Below are positions 7,678 through 15,762 of a DNA stretch of 64,000 bases, piece after piece. Origin of the DNA: JAUSPI01 sp964454305. GTDB lineage: Bacteria; Desulfobacterota; Syntrophia; Syntrophales; JADFWA01. Every line of letters starts with the position of its first letter. Positions within the stretch are counted from its first letter, which is position 1. Made by a program: the position numbers and the translations under genes. The stretch is from contig CAYVXX010000001.1 in the NCBI GenBank assembly GCA_964454305.1, forward strand, positions 74,883 through 138,882. The letters run 5' to 3'. The notes below the pieces were generated by a model. The model did no database searches. It saw only the letters and a program-made list of their open reading frames with translations, and was not told the DNA's origin.

Positions 7678-8007
7678 ATGAAAGATATTGCTAAAATGAC
7701 GAGACGTCAATTCGTCAAAATTTCCGGAATTACTGTTGGGGCAGTATTGTATAGTTGGAATTTCGCTAAATTTACTTATGCGGCAGTAAAAGACTATCTT
7801 ACTGAAAGGCAGACATCCGTCTATGTGCATGACACAAAAATGAAATTCAGGAAGTCCCAGGACAGTCCGGCGGTTCACAAGATTTACAAGGATTTTCTTC
7901 ATGAACCTTGTTCTCATATGTCGCACCGGCTCCTGCACACCCATTACATTGACCGTTCCGGCAGGGTAAAAAGGCTTAAGGAAGGTGGTCTCAAACTCAA
8001 AGTGTAA
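7678..8007 (+). CDS. hydB: [FeFe]-hydrogenase small subunit with Tat signal
   Basis: Protein of 109 aa. The N-terminus MTRRQFVKISGITVGAVLYS is a twin-arginine signal (RRQFVK) with a hydrophobic stretch to about residue 35. The rest is the iron-hydrogenase small-subunit domain: HKIYKDFLHEPCSHMSHRLLHTHY. In this family HydB wraps the large subunit and carries the dimer through the Tat pathway to the periplasm. A GGAGGAG ribosome site precedes the ATG. It ends the hydAB transcript, with a strong terminator about 65 bases later. Confidence 0.94.
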   Translation: MKDIAKMTRRQFVKISGITVGAVLYSWNFAKFTYAAVKDYLTERQTSVYVHDTKMKFRKSQDSPAVHKIYKDFLHEPCSHMSHRLLHTHYIDRSGRVKRLKEGGLKLKV

Positions 8008-8073
8008 AATATTTTAATCTGTAAGGCAGCCTGCGGTGAGGATTTCATCTGAACCCAAGGGCGGGGAGAAAAT

Positions 8074-8110
8074 AAAAAACCCAGCCCTTTTAACTCAGGC
8101 TGGGTTTTTT
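8074..8110 (+). terminator. Rho-independent terminator after hydAB
   Basis: Perfect 13-base stem, six A then CCCAGCC (8074-8086) paired with GGCTGGG then six T (8098-8110), with an 11-base loop. The A/T tails make it work in either direction. It separates the structural hydrogenase genes from the maturation genes. Confidence 0.9.
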
Positions 8111-8124
8111 ATTTGGAAGGAAAA

Positions 8125-8382
8125 ATGGAAAAAAAACGGGTAGGTATTGTTGGAATTATTATTCATAACAGGAAGGATCGCGCCCCGAAGGTAAATGATA
8201 TACTCACTCAATATGGTGATATCATTGTGGGAAGGATGGGCATTCCCTACCATGAACGGGGATATAATGTAATCACGCTTATTGTAGATGGGACGACCAA
8301 CGAGATAGGAGCGATGACGGGAAAGCTCGGTATGATTGAAGGGGTTACAGTCAAATCAGCGATGGCAAAAGAAAATGAATAA
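8125..8382 (+). CDS. TM1266-family iron-only hydrogenase system putative regulator
   Basis: Protein of 85 aa with the ACT/NikR-C-like fold of the TM1266 family (KRVGIVGIIIHNRK, YGDIIVGRMGIPYHERGYNVITLIVDG, GKLGMIEGVTVKS). Members sit with hydEFG genes in anaerobes and are presumed to be effector-binding regulators; their function is unproven. I chose ATG 8125 because GGAAGGA stands before it; a TTG at 8113 is in frame but overlaps the terminator stem end. Its last codons overlap aspA by 8 bases, indicating coupling. Confidence 0.88.
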   Translation: MEKKRVGIVGIIIHNRKDRAPKVNDILTQYGDIIVGRMGIPYHERGYNVITLIVDGTTNEIGAMTGKLGMIEGVTVKSAMAKENE

Positions 8383-9754
8383 CCTGCGTCTGGAACACGA
8401 TTTTCTCGGGGAGATGAAGCTCCCGGGTGATGTTTACTGGGGCATACATACACAAAGGGCTCTTTGCAACTTCCAGATTAGCGGTTACATGGTAAATCCA
8501 TCACTGACTAAGGCGATGGCGATGGTAAAAAAGGCATGCTGCATGACCAACTTTGAGTTGGAATACCTGCATGAGAAAAAGGCAAAGGCGATAATCGCCG
8601 CCTGTGATGAGATTGTTGATGGCAGGTTTTTGAACCAGTTTCCCCTGGATGCCCTCCAGGGCGGGGCGGGCACGTCAACAAACATGAATGTAAATGAGGT
8701 TGTCGCCAACAGAGCAATAGAAATTCTGGGCGGAGAAAAGGGAGATTATTCTCTCGTCCATCCCCTCGAAGACGTAAATCTTCACCAGTCAACGAACGAC
8801 ACGTACCCGACAGCGATAAAGATAGCCTGCATAAACTCTTTGAGAAATCTTAGCCAAAAGATTACCGATCTGCAGGGTGCCTTTCAGGAAAAGGAAAAGG
8901 CCTTTGGAAAAACGATCAAGCTCGGAAGGACGGAACTTCAAGAGGCCGTTCCCATCACTCTGGGGGCGGAGTTTTCCGCATTTGCCGAGGCCGTTTCCAG
9001 AGACAGATGGAGGACATTCAAGTGCGAAGAGAGGTTGCGGGTGATTAATCTAGGCGGAACAGCGGTAGGAACCGGGCTTACCGCTCCACGTAACTATATC
9101 TTTCTGGTTATAGAAAAACTGCGGGATATTACCGGTCTGGGTCTCTCCCGGGGAAAAAACGTAATGGGGGAAACAGCCAATGCCGATTCCTTCGTCGAGG
9201 TTTCCGGTATCCTGAAGGCACATGCTGCAAACCTGATAAAGATATGTAATGATTTGAGGTTGCTGAATCTTTTGGGTGAGATAAAACTACCTGAGCTCCA
9301 GGCGGGCTCATCCATCATGCCCGGAAAGGTCAACCCTGTCATGTTGGAAGCGGCAATGCAGGCGGGGATAAAGGTAACTGCCAATGATCACGTAGTAACG
9401 GATGTAGTGAGCAGGGGAACGCTGCAGATAAACGAATTTCTTCCCCTCCTTGCCCACGCGATTTTAGAGTCTCTGGATATACTTATAAACATAAATGATC
9501 TTTTAGCAGGACATGTAAAAAAAATAGGTGCTGACGAAGAAAAATGCAGGGAATACTTTGACAAAAGTCCTATGATTATCACAGCGCTTTTACCGGTTAT
9601 CGGTTATGAAAAGGCGACAGAGTTGATCAGCGAGTTTCTTCCAACCAATCAAAAAGATATGAGAAGGTTTCTGGAAAATAAACTGGGGAAAGAATTGGTT
9701 AAAAAGACATTTTCTCCAGACAGAATAACAGCCCTCGGATATAGTAAATTATGA
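8375..9754 (+). CDS. aspA: Aspartate ammonia-lyase family protein
   Basis: Member of the fumarase/aspartase superfamily, 459 aa. The signature GSSIMPGKVNPV is near residue 310-321; GGAGTSTNMNVNEV and HPLEDVNLHQSTNDTYPT are also present, as in aspartases. It would release ammonia and fumarate from aspartate. The ATG at 8375 overlaps the previous gene, and the end overlaps hydF by ATGA. Aspartase genes do recur inside hydEFG clusters, so a role in supplying ammonia for the hydrogenase cofactor bridge is possible; that is inference. Argininosuccinate-type substrates are unlikely given the motif set. Confidence 0.9.
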   Translation: MNNLRLEHDFLGEMKLPGDVYWGIHTQRALCNFQISGYMVNPSLTKAMAMVKKACCMTNFELEYLHEKKAKAIIAACDEIVDGRFLNQFPLDALQGGAGTSTNMNVNEVVANRAIEILGGEKGDYSLVHPLEDVNLHQSTNDTYPTAIKIACINSLRNLSQKITDLQGAFQEKEKAFGKTIKLGRTELQEAVPITLGAEFSAFAEAVSRDRWRTFKCEERLRVINLGGTAVGTGLTAPRNYIFLVIEKLRDITGLGLSRGKNVMGETANADSFVEVSGILKAHAANLIKICNDLRLLNLLGEIKLPELQAGSSIMPGKVNPVMLEAAMQAGIKVTANDHVVTDVVSRGTLQINEFLPLLAHAILESLDILININDLLAGHVKKIGADEEKCREYFDKSPMIITALLPVIGYEKATELISEFLPTNQKDMRRFLENKLGKELVKKTFSPDRITALGYSKL

Positions 9755-11034
9755 ATGAGACACCAAAAGGGAATAGATTGCAAATTGCCCTCTTCGGCAG
9801 GACAAATGTGGGAAAATCGAGCCTGCTCAATCTTATCATGGGACAGGATATAGCCATCACATCGCCCATCGCGGGAACAACCACCGATATTGTGGAAAAG
9901 GCGATGGAGCTCCTCCCCCTGGGGCCGGTACTTTTTATCGATACGGGAGGCCTGGATGACGTATCCATCCTTTCAACCCTGAGACTGAAGAAGACTCATA
10001 ACATCTTTGACAGGGCGGATGTCGTCCTGCTCGTTACGGAACCTGATATATGGACAGATTTTGAAGAGGAAGTACTGCGCGAAACAGAGAAGAGAAAAAC
10101 TCCCACAGTCGTTGTGATAAACAAGATAGATATAAGAAACCCGGCACCTGAATTTGTAACACGGATTTCAGAAAAGACCGAACGTATGGTTCTCGCATCC
10201 AGCGTAGATTGGGGGAAAAGAGATGACTATCTCGAGCCCCTGAAGAGGCACCTGATTGAAATCTGCCCGGATGATTTCATCCAGCCACCGCCGATAATCG
10301 GAGACCTTCTCACTCCGGGAGGACTGGCCGTTCTCGTCGTTCCCATAGACCTTGAGGCACCAAAGGGGAGACTCATACTGCCCCAGGTTCAGACGATAAG
10401 GGACGCGCTGGATAGCGACGCGGCGGCACTGATTGTCAAGGAAAGAGAACTATCCTATACATTGAGCACCTTAAACAGGCCACCCGACATCGTCGTCTGC
10501 GATTCCCAGGTTGTCCTGAAGATGTGTGCTGACACGCCGAAAGATGTTTCAGCCACCACATTTTCTATCCTTTTTGCAAGATACAAAGGGGACCTGGTAG
10601 AAGCGGCAAGGGGCGCCGCCTTCATAGAAAGCTTAAAACCAGGCGACAAGGTATTGATAGCGGAGGCATGTTCCCATCATCCTGTCCAAGACGATATTGG
10701 AAGAGTAAAGATACCAAGATGGCTGCGGCAGTATGTGGGAGCTGACCTGGATATTGATGTTTGCGCCGGAAGAGACTATCCGGAAAACCTGAGAGAATAC
10801 TGCCTTATTATTCACTGCGGGGCATGCATGCTGACCAGAAGAGAGATGTTGGGCAGGATTCAAAAGGCGTGTGAGGCAAACGTGCCAGTCACAAATTATG
10901 GAGTAGCCATCTCCCATCTCCAAGGGGTGTTGAAAAGAACACTGACTCCCTTCCCCGCGGCACTGGTTGCCTTTGACAAGAAAATGAAAGAAATCAAGGA
11001 GGATTTAAAAAATGAACGTAGGATCAACTCTTAA
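9751..11034 (+). CDS. hydF: [FeFe]-hydrogenase maturation GTPase / scaffold HydF
   Basis: Scaffold on which the di-iron subcluster is assembled before delivery to HydA. In 427 aa it shows an N-terminal Era-like GTPase domain (P-loop GRTNVGKSS near residue 14-22, switch TSPIAGTTTDIVEKA, NKID), a middle dimerisation domain, and the C-terminal FeS-binding Cys/His set (EACSHHP near residue 306 and HCGACML near residue 355). Start ATG 9751 overlaps the aspA stop, and the 3' end overlaps hydG by 23 bases, so translation is coupled. Confidence 0.96.
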   Translation: MNETPKGNRLQIALFGRTNVGKSSLLNLIMGQDIAITSPIAGTTTDIVEKAMELLPLGPVLFIDTGGLDDVSILSTLRLKKTHNIFDRADVVLLVTEPDIWTDFEEEVLRETEKRKTPTVVVINKIDIRNPAPEFVTRISEKTERMVLASSVDWGKRDDYLEPLKRHLIEICPDDFIQPPPIIGDLLTPGGLAVLVVPIDLEAPKGRLILPQVQTIRDALDSDAAALIVKERELSYTLSTLNRPPDIVVCDSQVVLKMCADTPKDVSATTFSILFARYKGDLVEAARGAAFIESLKPGDKVLIAEACSHHPVQDDIGRVKIPRWLRQYVGADLDIDVCAGRDYPENLREYCLIIHCGACMLTRREMLGRIQKACEANVPVTNYGVAISHLQGVLKRTLTPFPAALVAFDKKMKEIKEDLKNERRINS

Positions 11035-12505
11035 CAAATTAGAGTTAAACTGGGCAAAAAGTGTTATCGAAGAGGATGAAATAACAAGGTACATGATCAA
11101 CGGAAAAGACTTTATATCCGACGATAAAATATGGGGGGAAATTGCAAGTAATAAAAATCCCGAATCTCAAAAAGTAAGAGAGATCCTTCAAAAATCCCTT
11201 TCCATAGAAACACTCAGACCGGATGAAACCGCAGCGCTACTGAATGTGCAAGATGAAGAGTTATGGAATGAAATGTTTGAGGTGGCAGGTGAGGTGAAGA
11301 GAAAGGTTTATGATAACCGTATCGTAACATTTGCGCCTCTCTACTTTGGCAATCTTTGCGTTAACGATTGTCTCTACTGCGCTTTCAGGAAAGACAATCT
11401 AAAGGAAGTGAGAAATCGATTATCTCTGAATCAGATACGAGAGGAAACAAAGGCGATGATTTCCATGGGCCATAAGCGTCTTATGCTGGATTGTGGAGAA
11501 CATCCCAGCATGGATGCCGATTACATTGCCGATGTGCTCCGTACTATCTACGAAACAAAAATTGGAAGGGGTGAAATAAGAAGAATTAATATAAATGTTG
11601 CCTCTATGAGCATTGAAAAGCTCAGGATGCTAAACGAAGTGGGCATAGGGACATATCAGGTATTTCAGGAGACATACCACCATAAAACCTATAGGGATGT
11701 TCATCCCAACCCCGAAGGACCAAAATCAAATTATGGGTGGAGACTCTATTCTCTGCATAGGGCAATGGATGCAGGCATAGATGATGTGGGCATAGGCGTG
11801 CTCTTCGGTCTGTATGACTGGAGATTCGAGGTTATGGGTTTGTTGTACCATGCCTTGAATTTAGAAGAGCAATTTGGGGTAGGGCCTCATACTATTTCAA
11901 TTCCAAGACTACAGCCGGCAGAGAACACGCCCTTTATAAGCTCAACCGATTATAGGGTTTGTGATGATGACTTTAAAAAACTGGTCACTATAATAAGGCT
12001 TTCAGTTCCATACACGGGTCTTATTCTAACGGCAAGGGAAAGCGCGCAGCTACGCCGTGAGGTTATCCCGCTGGGGGTTACTCAAGCGGATGCAGGTACA
12101 AGAATCGGTATTGGTACCTATAGCGAGAGGTATGATAAGCAGGAGGCAAAAAGGCAGCAGTTTCTTCTGGGTGATCCAAGAAGCCTGGATGAGTTCATAA
12201 AAGAGCTTGCCGAGATGGGGTATATTACATCTTTCTGCACAGCGGGCTACAGATGCGGGAGGACTGGCGAACTTATTATGAAGCTCCTGAAATGCGGACA
12301 GGAGGGTCGTTTCTGCAAGCTCAACGCGGTGCTCACCTTCAGGGAATGGCTGGATGATTTTGCCAGTGAGGAGACAAAGAAGACGGGCGAAAAAGTAATA
12401 GAAAAAGAGATGGATGAAATCAAAGAACAAATGCCTTCTATATACCCGAAATTGATGGAATACTGCGAGAGGATTGAAAATGGTGAAAGGGATCTCTATT
12501 TCTAA
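11012..12505 (+). CDS. hydG: [FeFe]-hydrogenase maturase HydG (tyrosine lyase)
   Basis: Radical SAM enzyme that cleaves tyrosine to p-cresol and dehydroglycine, giving CO and cyanide for the H-cluster. The 497-aa protein has the CxxxCxxC motif in NLCVNDCLYCAF near residue 112-123 and the C-terminal second-cluster motif CTAGYRCGRTGE near residue 409-420. Its overall form is ThiH-like. The start lies inside hydF (23-base overlap) after AAGGAGG. Its end overlaps the small gene at 12480. Confidence 0.96.
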   Translation: MNVGSTLNKLELNWAKSVIEEDEITRYMINGKDFISDDKIWGEIASNKNPESQKVREILQKSLSIETLRPDETAALLNVQDEELWNEMFEVAGEVKRKVYDNRIVTFAPLYFGNLCVNDCLYCAFRKDNLKEVRNRLSLNQIREETKAMISMGHKRLMLDCGEHPSMDADYIADVLRTIYETKIGRGEIRRININVASMSIEKLRMLNEVGIGTYQVFQETYHHKTYRDVHPNPEGPKSNYGWRLYSLHRAMDAGIDDVGIGVLFGLYDWRFEVMGLLYHALNLEEQFGVGPHTISIPRLQPAENTPFISSTDYRVCDDDFKKLVTIIRLSVPYTGLILTARESAQLRREVIPLGVTQADAGTRIGIGTYSERYDKQEAKRQQFLLGDPRSLDEFIKELAEMGYITSFCTAGYRCGRTGELIMKLLKCGQEGRFCKLNAVLTFREWLDDFASEETKKTGEKVIEKEMDEIKEQMPSIYPKLMEYCERIENGERDLYF

Positions 12506-12776
12506 GGAAACCCTGACAGAAAAATTTGCCTGCATAGCAGACCTTGTTAAGGAAAAATATGGTGTTAATATATGGTTTGCCAAGATATTAGGGGAAAGGT
12601 GGTCATATATTGCAGGACAGAGAGAAGTGGAAATTTCCCTTCTTCCCTCGGAGCGCACCCGGCTGAATAAACGATTCGGCATTGTTTCGTATAGATGGGA
12701 GGAAATCCCCGCCAATGAAAGAGAAGCGCTTCTATCACCACTGAAAGAGCAAATAAAGATATATGAACAGGGATGA
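12480..12776 (+). CDS. Small unrecognised protein between hydG and hydE
   Basis: 98-aa protein starting MVKGISISKETLTEKF. I chose ATG 12480 with an AGAGG site 9 bases upstream; it overlaps hydG by 26 bases and hydE by 14. It contains one Cys (FACIADLVKEKYG) and no membrane segment or metal motif; IWFAKILGERWSYIAGQ and FGIVSYRWEEIPANE look like beta-strand-rich pieces. I do not recognise the family. Its tight overlap with both maturases argues it is real and acts with them, perhaps as a partner of HydE or HydG, but nothing in the sequence names a function. Confidence 0.75.
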   Translation: MVKGISISKETLTEKFACIADLVKEKYGVNIWFAKILGERWSYIAGQREVEISLLPSERTRLNKRFGIVSYRWEEIPANEREALLSPLKEQIKIYEQG

Positions 12777-13776
12777 AATCTTATACTATTTGAAAACCTC
12801 AGGCACAGATGAAGAACTGTTTCAGAAGGCTGATGAAGTAAGAAAAAAACATTGCGGTGATGAAGTACACATCCGGGGCATCATCGAATTTTCCAGCTAT
12901 TGCTGCCGTAACTGTCTTTATTGCGGACTTCGAAAAGACAACAACAATCTGAACAGATACCGAATGGATGAGGAAGAAATAATAGGCCTTGCGCTACAGA
13001 TCACGTCATTCGGCATCAAAACCATTGTCCTTCAATCGGGTGATGATTTTTATTTCACCCAATCCATGCTCTGCCGGATCATAGAGCGCATAAAAGAACA
13101 TGCTGATGTTGCAATTACCCTGAGTGTTGGGGAGAGACCATTTGAGGACTACAGGGCGTTTAAACTATCTGGAGCAGACCGCTACCTGCTCAAGCATGAA
13201 ACAGCCAGTGAAGAGCTGTACAAAAAGTTTCACCCCTACCAGTACCTTAAACACAGGATACGCACTCTGGAATATTTACGGGAAACAGGATACCAGATTG
13301 GAACCGGAAACATTGTAGGACTTCCAGGTCAAAGCATAAATGATCTTTATGCGGATATCCTGCTGCTGAAGGAACTGGATACGGATATGTTGTCCATCGG
13401 TCTTTTTATTCCTCAGCACGATACGCCTTTGTCACAGGTTCCGCAAGGAGATTTATCATTAGCGTTGAGAGTTCTTGCACTGGCACGAATCGTGACCAGA
13501 GACTCTCATATGCCCGTGACTACGGCAATTGCAACCGCCGATCCTGAAAGGGGGCTTTTCCGTGGATTAAAGACAGGAGTAAATGTCATTATGCCCGATT
13601 TCACGCCTGACCGTCACAGAAAAGATTACACAATCTACGACAACAAGGCACACATAACATTAGAAAAAGCTAAAGAAACAATCCTGAAGGCAAAGAGGGT
13701 TATTTCATCTCACAAAGGTGATTCTCTCAAATACTCACCAATAAAATTTTCAAAGTCTGTAGGATCAAGAAAATAG
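12763..13776 (+). CDS. hydE: [FeFe]-hydrogenase maturase HydE
   Basis: Radical SAM enzyme of H-cluster assembly, acting after HydG on the iron-cyanide-CO synthon. The 337-aa protein has CCRNCLYCGLR near residue 43-53, giving CxxxCxxC. Further on are LQSGDDFYF, SVGERP, HETASEELY and GTGNIVGLPGQS, the BioB/HydE-type barrel. It overlaps the preceding gene and ends the maturation operon. No FeS site beyond the radical SAM cluster is evident. Confidence 0.95.
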   Translation: MNRDEILYYLKTSGTDEELFQKADEVRKKHCGDEVHIRGIIEFSSYCCRNCLYCGLRKDNNNLNRYRMDEEEIIGLALQITSFGIKTIVLQSGDDFYFTQSMLCRIIERIKEHADVAITLSVGERPFEDYRAFKLSGADRYLLKHETASEELYKKFHPYQYLKHRIRTLEYLRETGYQIGTGNIVGLPGQSINDLYADILLLKELDTDMLSIGLFIPQHDTPLSQVPQGDLSLALRVLALARIVTRDSHMPVTTAIATADPERGLFRGLKTGVNVIMPDFTPDRHRKDYTIYDNKAHITLEKAKETILKAKRVISSHKGDSLKYSPIKFSKSVGSRK

Positions 13777-13946
13777 CAGTTAATCGTATTCAGCTTTTAT
13801 CCAATATCTGATAATTCGAGCATGGTTACTTCTTTTTCCGATCTGATTCGTCCCCACAAATCCAGTTCGTAGCTGCCAGCAATGTCAAGGGAACTATCTT
13901 TTGTCGTCGAGGTTTTTGCAACAGTCGCGTTATGTCAGATCCGGGC

Positions 13947-14132
13947 TTAGTGTTTAATATAAGTAAGGCCAGCCTCATGGAAAAATGCATCCAGATTCTT
14001 AGTGTACTTGGTCAGAAACGGTTGGGTCAGAAATACCTTCCTGGCAGCACAGCTGAAGTTTCCTTTTTCAACAATAAGGACAAGAGATTCCATCTGTTGA
14101 ATAGTGATATTCTTGAATTGATCGTAACTCAT
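13947..14132 (-). pseudogene. LysR remnant (N-terminal HTH only), copy B
   Basis: Opens MSYDQFKNITIQQMESL like the intact regulator at 765-1685, keeps the helix-turn-helix with several changes (SFSRAAKK becomes NFSCAARK) and then runs into a stop after about 61 codons. The effector domain is absent. 13777-13946 holds no gene that I can see. This marks the left end of the duplicated selenium-type locus. Confidence 0.9.
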
Positions 14133-14157
14133 AAATAACTTAACTATCATAAATTTC

Positions 14158-14184
14158 AGTTATAATTAGCTACGAACTATAACT
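14158..14184. promoter_or_regulatory. LysR-type operator B (before UGA peptide and reductase)
   Basis: AGTTATA (14158-14164), 13 bases, TATAACT (14178-14184): a perfect 7+7 dyad with the same spacing as operator A. The following TTGACTTATTCC..TTTAGGTAG stretch is also shared with copy A. Since the adjacent LysR gene is broken, the intact copy at 765 is the natural regulator; this is inference. Confidence 0.6.
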
Positions 14185-14242
14185 ATTATGAATTTGACTT
14201 ATTCCCTAAATTTAGGTAGTCGCATAAAACCATATTAAAAGG

Positions 14243-14325
14243 AGTTTGGCCATGTATGAATTTTTCGGCTTTACCTGAACCACGATTCAAATTCTACCCG
14301 GGTTCGGTAGGCACGGGGCCAAACT
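14243..14325 (+). promoter_or_regulatory. Structured RNA element, copy B
   Basis: AGTTTGGCC (14243-14251) pairs perfectly over nine bases with GGCCAAACT (14317-14325), enclosing the start codon, the UGA and the inner hairpin. Compared with copy A one pair changes from U-G to C-G while the helix is kept. The element sits between operator B and the reductase gene. Confidence 0.5.
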
Positions 14326-14356
14326 GAAAAACCAATTCCCTTCCTTTTATTTCTAA
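14252..14356 (+). CDS. Candidate 34-residue Sec peptide, copy B (in-frame UGA at codon 9)
   Basis: ATG 14252 to TAA 14354-14356. Starts MYEFFGFT, UGA at 14276-14278, then TTIQILPGFGRHGAKL, ending SFYF. The Shine-Dalgarno AAAAGGAG is 7 bases upstream. The hairpin CUACC-CGGGUUC-GGUAG at 14294-14310 keeps the GGGUU loop seen in copy A. Read to the UGA as stop it would be an 8-residue leader peptide. It precedes the intact double-cubane reductase by about 115 bases, so it may be its leader. Whether the UGA is read as Sec is not decided by sequence alone. Confidence 0.4.
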
Positions 14357-14470
14357 TCATCACTTTTCAAATCTTTTCAGTCTGGCTCATGCGCTTTCTT
14401 AATCGGATTCAGTCGCAAACAGAGTGATGTGCGAGTGCTTCTAAAATAAAAACTTACAGGAGGAAAGAGA

Positions 14471-15748
14471 ATGAGCGAAGATTACAAAAGTATGTGGGAA
14501 AATTTAGGACTTGATCTTGCGGCGCACGATGCCCTGCTGGAGGTTCTTGGTAAAGGCTATCAGGATATTTATCTCGCCCAGAAGAACCGGCCGGAGGGAA
14601 TGGGATATTTTGATTTCGTCATGAGCGAAGTTCACGGCCTGCGAATCAAAGAATTGATGGACGAAAAGGCGGCCGGCCGAAAGGTAATCGGATCCTTCTG
14701 CGTCTTTGTGCCCGAGGAGATCGTGCGGGCTGCCGATGCTACACTGGTTGGTCTTTGTACAGGAGCTGATTTTGCAATGGAAGAAGTGGAAAAACTTCTG
14801 CCCCGCAATACCTGCTCCCTCATCAAGTCGGCCTTCGGATTCAATCTGGCAAAAGTCTGTCCCTACATTGAGTGTGCGGACATGATTGTGGGAGAGAATA
14901 CCTGCGATGGTAAGAAGAAGTCCTATGAGACACTGAATGCTCTCGTTTCTAATCTCTATGTTATGGATCTGCCACAGGTAAAATCCGCTGAAGGAAAAGC
15001 TCTTTTAAAAGCAGAATATCTCCGCTTCAAGAAGGCTGTTGAAAAACTTACGGGCATAACCATTGATGCGGATAAACTCAAGAAAGGTATTGAGATCGTC
15101 AACAACAAGCGGAAGGTTATTCACAGGCTTTCATGTCTGCGAAAAGCAAACCCGGCCCCAATCTCAGGACTGGACGCACTTTTGGCTAATCAGGTCTATT
15201 TCTATGATGACCCTGTACGTTTTACCGATTCGGTTAATAATATCTGCGACGAACTGGAAGCACGTATCGAGAAGAAGGAGGGGGTCGTTCCGGAATCAGC
15301 TCCAAGAATCTTAATATCCGGCTGCCCCATGGCCGTTCCCAACTGGAAGCTCCCCTGGATTATAGAGACTGCCGGTGCCGTTATTGTGGGGGAAGAGTCA
15401 TGTGTGGGTGAGCGGGGCACGCGCAACCTGACCGATGACTCCGGAAATACTCTGGATAAACTTATGGAGGCCGTTGTTGACCGCTATTTCAAGGTAGACT
15501 GCGCCATCTTCACACCAAATCCGGATCGTTTCGATCATATTGTTGAGATGGTTGAAAAATATCAGGCAGACGGCGTCATCCATTACGGTCTGCAATTCTG
15601 CCAGCCCTATCTCATGGAAGCCATGCTTGTTGAAAAAGCCCTTGAAGCAAAGAATATTCCCACACTTAGGATTGATACGGACTACAGCATGGAGGATGTG
15701 GGACAGCTCAAAACAAGAGTCGAGGCGTTTGTTGAAATGATAAGATAG
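14471..15748 (+). CDS. Double-cubane-cluster anaerobic reductase (2-hydroxyacyl-CoA dehydratase HgdB-like)
   Basis: 425-aa protein of the HgdB/DUF2229-related family that carries FeS clusters and is driven by an ATP-dependent activase. Cys motifs typical of the double-cubane proteins are present: GENTCDGKKKSYE, VCPYIECADM, SGCPMAVPNW, GEESCVGERGTR, FCQPYLMEA. A single reductase gene next to one activase, rather than the HgdAB pair with CoA-substrate genes, favours the stand-alone double-cubane type over a true dehydratase. AGGAGG precedes ATG 14471. It lies behind the selenium-type operator and UGA element. The substrate is unknown; a small oxidised or chalcogen compound is a guess. Confidence 0.85.
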   Translation: MSEDYKSMWENLGLDLAAHDALLEVLGKGYQDIYLAQKNRPEGMGYFDFVMSEVHGLRIKELMDEKAAGRKVIGSFCVFVPEEIVRAADATLVGLCTGADFAMEEVEKLLPRNTCSLIKSAFGFNLAKVCPYIECADMIVGENTCDGKKKSYETLNALVSNLYVMDLPQVKSAEGKALLKAEYLRFKKAVEKLTGITIDADKLKKGIEIVNNKRKVIHRLSCLRKANPAPISGLDALLANQVYFYDDPVRFTDSVNNICDELEARIEKKEGVVPESAPRILISGCPMAVPNWKLPWIIETAGAVIVGEESCVGERGTRNLTDDSGNTLDKLMEAVVDRYFKVDCAIFTPNPDRFDHIVEMVEKYQADGVIHYGLQFCQPYLMEAMLVEKALEAKNIPTLRIDTDYSMEDVGQLKTRVEAFVEMIR

Positions 15749-15762
15749 GAGAGGCGGCCTGA

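Noticed and set aside
13947..14132. A working short DNA-binding protein from the LysR remnant
   Set aside because: It ends soon after the HTH and the following sequence shows no effector domain; a changed helix and the stop fit decay better than function.
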